A stretch of DNA of 64,000 nt from UBA5336 sp964506685 (lineage in GTDB: Bacteria > Pseudomonadota > Alphaproteobacteria > Caulobacterales > Hyphomonadaceae), in contig CAZDMQ010000007.1 of NCBI GenBank assembly GCA_964506685.1, forward strand, positions 1 through 64,000, read 5' to 3'. Of this stretch, positions 60,348 to 64,000 are shown piece after piece (the stretch's first letter is position 1; each line of letters starts with the position of its first letter). Below the pieces are notes generated by a model. It was not told where the DNA came from. It ran no database searches and worked only from the letters and a program-made list of their open reading frames with translations. Both the position numbers and the translations under genes were made by a program.

Positions 60348-61772
60348 ATGGAGCGAAGGGTGCCAGGCCTCTGCCGCGACTGTTTCGCGACCGACACCGT
60401 GCAGGCTGACCCGCGCCATGGCGACGCCGGCGACAATAAGCTTGGCCAGGGCGACGTTGAACACAGCGGTGTCGGCGACCGCGACGGCGCGCCGGGAACC
60501 TGCGACCGGGACGGCAGCCGCAGCGGCAGCGGGCACTGCCAGGCCTGCGGCAGCGTCCGGGTGGTCACCCATCCGCGCCTGTTCGAGCTCAGCATCGCCC
60601 ATCTCGATTGCGATGCCTTCTTCGCGGCCATCGAGAAGCGAGACGACCCGTCCCTGCGCCACCGGCCGGTCATTGTCGGCGGCGGCGAGCGGGGCGTCGT
60701 GGCGACCTGCTGCTACACCGCACGATTGTTCGGCGTGCGCTCGGCGATGCCGATGTTCAAGGCGCTGAAGGCCTGTCCCGACGCCGTGGTGATCCGGCCG
60801 GACCTCGCCCGGTATGCTGCGGAAGCGCGGAGGATACGGGACCTGATGGCGGCGCTGACCCCGCTGGTCGAGCCGGTCTCGATCGACGAGGCGTATCTCG
60901 ATCTCGGCGGCACCGAAGCGCTGCACGGCGCGCCGCCGGCCGGATTGCTGGCACGGCTCGCCCACAGCATCGAGACAGAAGTCGGGATCACCGTCTCCAT
61001 CGGCCTCTCGGCCAACAAGTTCCTGGCCAAGACGGCGAGCGAACTCGACAAGCCGCGCGGCTTTGCCGTGATCGGTCCGGACGAGGCGGCAGCCCTCCTG
61101 GCCGACCGGCCCGTTGGTGCCCTGCACGGGGTCGGCCCGAAACTCGCCGCGCGGCTGACCGGAGACGGCTTCACCCGCGTCGCCGACCTGCAGGCCGCCG
61201 CGACCCGGACGCTGGTCAGCCGCTATGGCGAGACCGGGCTCTACCTGGCCAACCGGGCGCATGGCCTGGATGACCGGCCGGTGCAGCCCGGCCGGGCCCG
61301 CAAATCGGTGTCGAGCGAGACCACCTTCCGCAGCGACATCGCTGACCCTGCCATGCTCGAGGACCGGCTTTGGCAGGTCTGCGAGACGACGGCTGCGCGC
61401 GCCAAGGCCGCCAGCGTCGAGGGCTCGGTGGTGACGCTGAAACTGAAGACCACGGCCTTTCGCAGCCTGACGCGACAGACACGGCTGGCGCGCCCCAGCC
61501 AGCTGGCACAGGTCCTGTTCCGGGCGGCCCGGCCGATGCTGGCGAAGGAAACTGCGCGCGGGCAGGCCTACCGGCTGATCGGGATCGGGCTGTCCGCGCT
61601 CTCGCCCGCGCGCGGCGATGACCACGACCTGCTCGATCCCGGCATCGGCAAGCGGGCAGCTGCCGAGCGGGCGGGCGACCGGGCCCGGGCCCGGTTCGGC
61701 GACGACGCCGTGCAGACGGGCCGGACCCTGCGCATGGCCCGGCCGCGGGGGCGCGAAACCGACACGCAGTGA
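60348..61772 (+). CDS. dinB: DNA polymerase IV (DinB) with N-terminal zinc-knuckle extension
   Basis: A 474-residue Y-family translesion polymerase. Catalytic parts HLDCDAFFAAIEKRDDPSLR (metal Asp), SIDEAYLDLGG and KTASELDKPRGFAVIG; then helix-hairpin-helix GALHGVGPKLAARL and a little-finger domain. Alphaproteobacterial DinB proteins commonly have an N-terminal CxxC...CxxC zinc knuckle before the SIAHLDCDAF start. Here the first pair (C9, C12 in LCRDCFATD) and second (C64, C67 in HCQACGSV) are split by about 50 Asp/Gly-rich residues. Start is uncertain because that insert is low complexity; 60348 is the first ATG. Confidence 0.9.
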   Translation: MERRVPGLCRDCFATDTVQADPRHGDAGDNKLGQGDVEHSGVGDRDGAPGTCDRDGSRSGSGHCQACGSVRVVTHPRLFELSIAHLDCDAFFAAIEKRDDPSLRHRPVIVGGGERGVVATCCYTARLFGVRSAMPMFKALKACPDAVVIRPDLARYAAEARRIRDLMAALTPLVEPVSIDEAYLDLGGTEALHGAPPAGLLARLAHSIETEVGITVSIGLSANKFLAKTASELDKPRGFAVIGPDEAAALLADRPVGALHGVGPKLAARLTGDGFTRVADLQAAATRTLVSRYGETGLYLANRAHGLDDRPVQPGRARKSVSSETTFRSDIADPAMLEDRLWQVCETTAARAKAASVEGSVVTLKLKTTAFRSLTRQTRLARPSQLAQVLFRAARPMLAKETARGQAYRLIGIGLSALSPARGDDHDLLDPGIGKRAAAERAGDRARARFGDDAVQTGRTLRMARPRGRETDTQ

Positions 61773-61844
61773 TGCCGCGCTTGTTCAAACCTTGCGATTG
61801 CGGCAAGGAAAGCCCGAGCGGATTATCGGCCCGAAGGGACGTCC

Positions 61845-62462
61845 ATGGAGTATCTTGCGTCCTTTCCGGCGACATCGGCGCTGATCGCAGCCAATCTTGT
61901 CGCCAGCGCCATCGCCTTCAACAATCGTGACTTCTTCGCCCAGAATGCGTTCATCGTCGGCCCGATCCTGAAGGGGCACGAGTATCACCGCGTGGTGACA
62001 TCGGGATTCCTGCACGTCGCCCTCTGGCACCTGTTGTTCAACATGTACCCGCTGTTCGGCTTCGGCGCGTACGTCGAGGCCCGCCTCGGCATGGTCAACT
62101 ACCTGCTCATCTACACGGCCTCCCTGCTCGGCGGCAGCCTCTGGTCGCTGGTCGAGAAGAAGGACCAGCCACGCTACGCCGCCGTCGGCGCCTCCGGGGC
62201 GATATCGGGGATCCTCCTCGCCTTCGGCCTGATGGAACCCTTTGCCGAGATCCTCGCCTTCTTCATCATCCCCATGCCCGCCATTGTCTTCTGTCTCGCC
62301 TTCATCCTCATCAGCGCCCTGCTGTCACAGCGCCAGAACGCGTTCTTCGGCCATGATGCGCACCTCGGCGGGGCGATTGCGGGCCTGGTGACGACGCTGC
62401 TCGTTTCGCCGGGCCTGTTCAACCAGTTCCTTGCCGACCTCAGCGCCTATCTGGGCTGGTGA
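61845..62462 (+). CDS. Rhomboid family intramembrane serine protease
   Basis: A 205-residue polytopic protease with about six helices. The catalytic dyad is Ser117 in GASGAISGI and His173 in HDAHLGGAIAG; HLLFNMYPLFGFG holds the conserved oxyanion/structural His-Asn. It cuts transmembrane substrates in the inner membrane, perhaps for quality control. Its stop overlaps the start of zapE, so the two are coupled. Confidence 0.93.
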   Translation: MEYLASFPATSALIAANLVASAIAFNNRDFFAQNAFIVGPILKGHEYHRVVTSGFLHVALWHLLFNMYPLFGFGAYVEARLGMVNYLLIYTASLLGGSLWSLVEKKDQPRYAAVGASGAISGILLAFGLMEPFAEILAFFIIPMPAIVFCLAFILISALLSQRQNAFFGHDAHLGGAIAGLVTTLLVSPGLFNQFLADLSAYLGW

Positions 62463-63598
62463 TGACCGGGGTTCTCGACGCCTACCGGGCCCGTCTCGCC
62501 GAGGGCACGCTGCAGGAGGACCCGGCACAGCTGGCGGCGGCGAGCCGGCTCGACGACCTGCGCCAGCGGCTGGCCACACCCCGGCCCCGGCGCAGCTGGT
62601 TCGCGAAACCGCCCGCGCCCGAAAAGGGGCTGTATCTCTGGGGCGGGGTTGGCCGTGGCAAGTCGATGCTGATGGACCTGTTCATGGCGACCACCCCGGT
62701 CGAGCGCAAATGGCGGGTGCATTTTCACGAGTTCATGGCCGGCGTGCAGGACGGTCTCGATGCCTGGCGCAAGCTCGATCCTGCCGCCAGGCGGCGCGCG
62801 CCGAACTGGGTGAAGGGCGCCGGCGATGACCCGATCCCGCCGGTGGCCAGGACAATTGCCGAACGGGCGCAGCTGCTCTGTTTCGATGAGTTCCAGGTCA
62901 CCCAGATCGCCGATGCGATGATCCTGAAACGCCTCTTCGAACAGCTCTTCCAGCGCGGCGTGACGGTCGTTGCCACATCCAACCGCCACCCCAGCGAGCT
63001 CTACAGGGACGGCATCAACCGCCAGCTCTTCCTGCCCTTCATCGACCTCCTGATGGCGCGCTGCGAGGTGCATGAGCTCACCGCCGCAGCCGATTACCGG
63101 CTCATGCACCTCACCCAGGCGCCGGTCTGGCACAGCCCGCTCGGACCCGCCGCCGCCGCAGCCATGGCCGAGGCCTGGCGCACGCTCACCCTCGGCGCCG
63201 AGCCGCAAAGGTGCCGGCTGTCCATAAAGGGCCGGACGCTGGAAGTGCCGCGCGAGGCCGCCGGCATTGCCTGGATGAGCTTCGAGCAGCTGTGCGCCCG
63301 CCCGCTCGGACCATCGGACTATCTGATGCTGGCGGCGACCTTCCATACGCTGATGCTGGAGAACATTCCGAAACTCTCGGCTGACCGGCGCAATGAGGCG
63401 ATCCGGTTCACCAATCTCGTCGACGCCCTCTACGAGGCGAAGGTGAAACTGGTGGCCAGCGCCGATGCCGAGCCGGACGATCTCTATCCCGCGGGCGATG
63501 GCAGCTTCGAGTTCCGCCGCACCGCCTCCCGCCTCCACGAGATGCGCTCCGAAGCCTATCTCGCCGCCGAACACGAGGTCAGGAGCGGGGCGGACTGA
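62462..63598 (+). CDS. zapE: Cell division protein ZapE (AFG1-like ATPase)
   Basis: A 378-residue ATPase of the AFG1 family. Walker A GGVGRGKSMLMD (residues 61-72), Walker B QLLCFDEFQ, sensor VVATSNRHP, and C-terminal FTNLVDALYEAKVKLVASA. ZapE modulates the Z-ring in E. coli; mitochondrial AFG1 relatives act in protein quality control. A GTG one codon upstream is possible. It overlaps the rhomboid stop by one base. Confidence 0.94.
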   Translation: MTGVLDAYRARLAEGTLQEDPAQLAAASRLDDLRQRLATPRPRRSWFAKPPAPEKGLYLWGGVGRGKSMLMDLFMATTPVERKWRVHFHEFMAGVQDGLDAWRKLDPAARRRAPNWVKGAGDDPIPPVARTIAERAQLLCFDEFQVTQIADAMILKRLFEQLFQRGVTVVATSNRHPSELYRDGINRQLFLPFIDLLMARCEVHELTAAADYRLMHLTQAPVWHSPLGPAAAAAMAEAWRTLTLGAEPQRCRLSIKGRTLEVPREAAGIAWMSFEQLCARPLGPSDYLMLAATFHTLMLENIPKLSADRRNEAIRFTNLVDALYEAKVKLVASADAEPDDLYPAGDGSFEFRRTASRLHEMRSEAYLAAEHEVRSGAD

Positions 63599-63867
63599 AT
63601 CACCCGGAAACGCTTTGCCAGGCTCGCGCACCGCCCTGGCCCTGGCCCTGGCCGCAAAAACGATTCGCTCGTCAAAATATTTTCCGTGTCCGTTCCGGCG
63701 CTTAGTCCGGATTTCTGGCGATTTATCCCGTCTTTTCTTCTGCAAGTCCTTTGATCATCGAAATTTCTGTGTAGGGTCGCGCCGCGTAGGCGTACCAATC
63801 CCGTGTGGCCGGACAGGCAGGATATTCCGCCTTGTCCGCTGCACATGACATGGAGGTTTTGCTCGCG

Positions 63868-64000
63868 ATGACAGGAACTGCGACATCTGCGAAGGCGCCG
63901 GCCGAAGGCCGCTCCGACACGTCCGACACGACCCAGGGCTATGGCGACGACCCGCTGGCGGTGCGCGAGAGCGACCACTACCAGCAGGAGTATATCGAGG
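63868..64000 (+). CDS. Probable glycine/sarcosine N-methyltransferase (3' end outside window)
   Basis: The first 44 codons read a Thr/Ser-rich start and then GYGDDPLAVRESDHYQQEYI. This resembles, from memory, the N-terminal of glycine-sarcosine/dimethylglycine N-methyltransferases that build glycine betaine from glycine with SAM. The ATG is preceded by tggagg at about 11 bases; an in-frame ATG at 63850 is possible. The upstream 269 bases are AT-richer and may hold an osmotic promoter. Only the very start is visible, so the assignment is provisional. Confidence 0.55.
   Translation, partial: MTGTATSAKAPAEGRSDTSDTTQGYGDDPLAVRESDHYQQEYIE

Noticed and set aside
60300..61625. Minus-strand frame of 441 codons opposite dinB
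   Set aside because: It has no ribosome binding site and no domain, and the plus strand has complete DNA polymerase IV motifs.

Overview
The window is 64 kb of high-GC, densely coded DNA with one 100-N scaffold gap (32658-32757). It reads as a chromosome of an aerobic, probably marine or saline alphaproteobacterium of the Caulobacterales/Maricaulales kind. The evidence is a divK-pleD operon, a chorismate mutase gene between ffh and rpsP, many TonB/lipoprotein/envelope genes, acyl-CoA catabolism genes, an OxyR, and at the right edge what looks like a glycine/sarcosine N-methyltransferase (glycine betaine synthesis). I see no prophage, insertion sequence, CRISPR array or rRNA operon. The only tRNA is tRNA-Ser(GGA). 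The species cannot be named from the sequence alone.

Layout. 1-1.9 kb: 3' end of ffh, chorismate mutase and rpsP, closed by a bidirectional terminator. 2-8 kb: TonB-dependent receptor, divergent alpha/beta hydrolase, periplasmic glutathione peroxidase, and a GH5-like lipoprotein that lacks the family's catalytic residues. 8-19 kb: Pif1-like helicase, SPOR protein, PP2C-like protein, oxidoreductase, lysophospholipase-like hydrolase, SCP2 protein, DUF4349 lipoprotein, DUF2853 protein, pseudouridine synthase plus GNAT, DUF4112 protein, crotonase and a vapC remnant. 19-22.5 kb: two acyl-CoA dehydrogenases flanking a Uma2-type nuclease gene. 22.5-30.7 kb: GtrA, RlmN, TerC, a zinc alcohol dehydrogenase, a ProX-type editing gene broken by an amber codon, DUF6065, small envelope proteins, TruB, YcgN and GNAT. 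31-35.9 kb: amidohydrolase, then a phage-shock locus (pspF divergent from a 43-aa membrane protein, pspA, a 39-aa membrane protein, pspB, pspC and a further membrane protein) with a recognisable sigma-54 promoter.

35.8-43.2 kb: three same-strand DUF11-type surface proteins. The largest (1702 aa) joins DUF11 and Cna-B/SdrD-like modules to a long beta-strand-rich outer-membrane-like tail. Each of the two upstream genes is followed by its own hairpin terminator. This is the least-described and most system-like part of the window. 43.3-49.6 kb: tRNA-Ser, msrA, a REP-like palindromic element, a hypothetical membrane protein, and the tightly overlapping cluster gluQ - EamA transporter - alkaline phosphatase lipoprotein - ArsC-like phosphatase/reductase. 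49.6-55.4 kb: SH3 protein, 2-hydroxyacid dehydrogenase, trigger factor and a Ca-binding RTX-type exported protein. 55.4-64 kb: an intergenic pentanucleotide repeat, acyl-CoA synthetase, OxyR, pleD and divK (overlapping), DinB with a split zinc-knuckle extension, rhomboid protease, ZapE, and the start of the methyltransferase.

Themes: envelope stress and surface architecture (Psp, DUF11 proteins, RTX, SPOR, SH3, lipoproteins), peroxide defence (OxyR, glutathione peroxidase, MsrA), acyl-CoA metabolism, and translation/RNA modification. Several genes look recently damaged or repurposed (ProX amber codon, vapC remnant, GH5-like pseudoenzyme).
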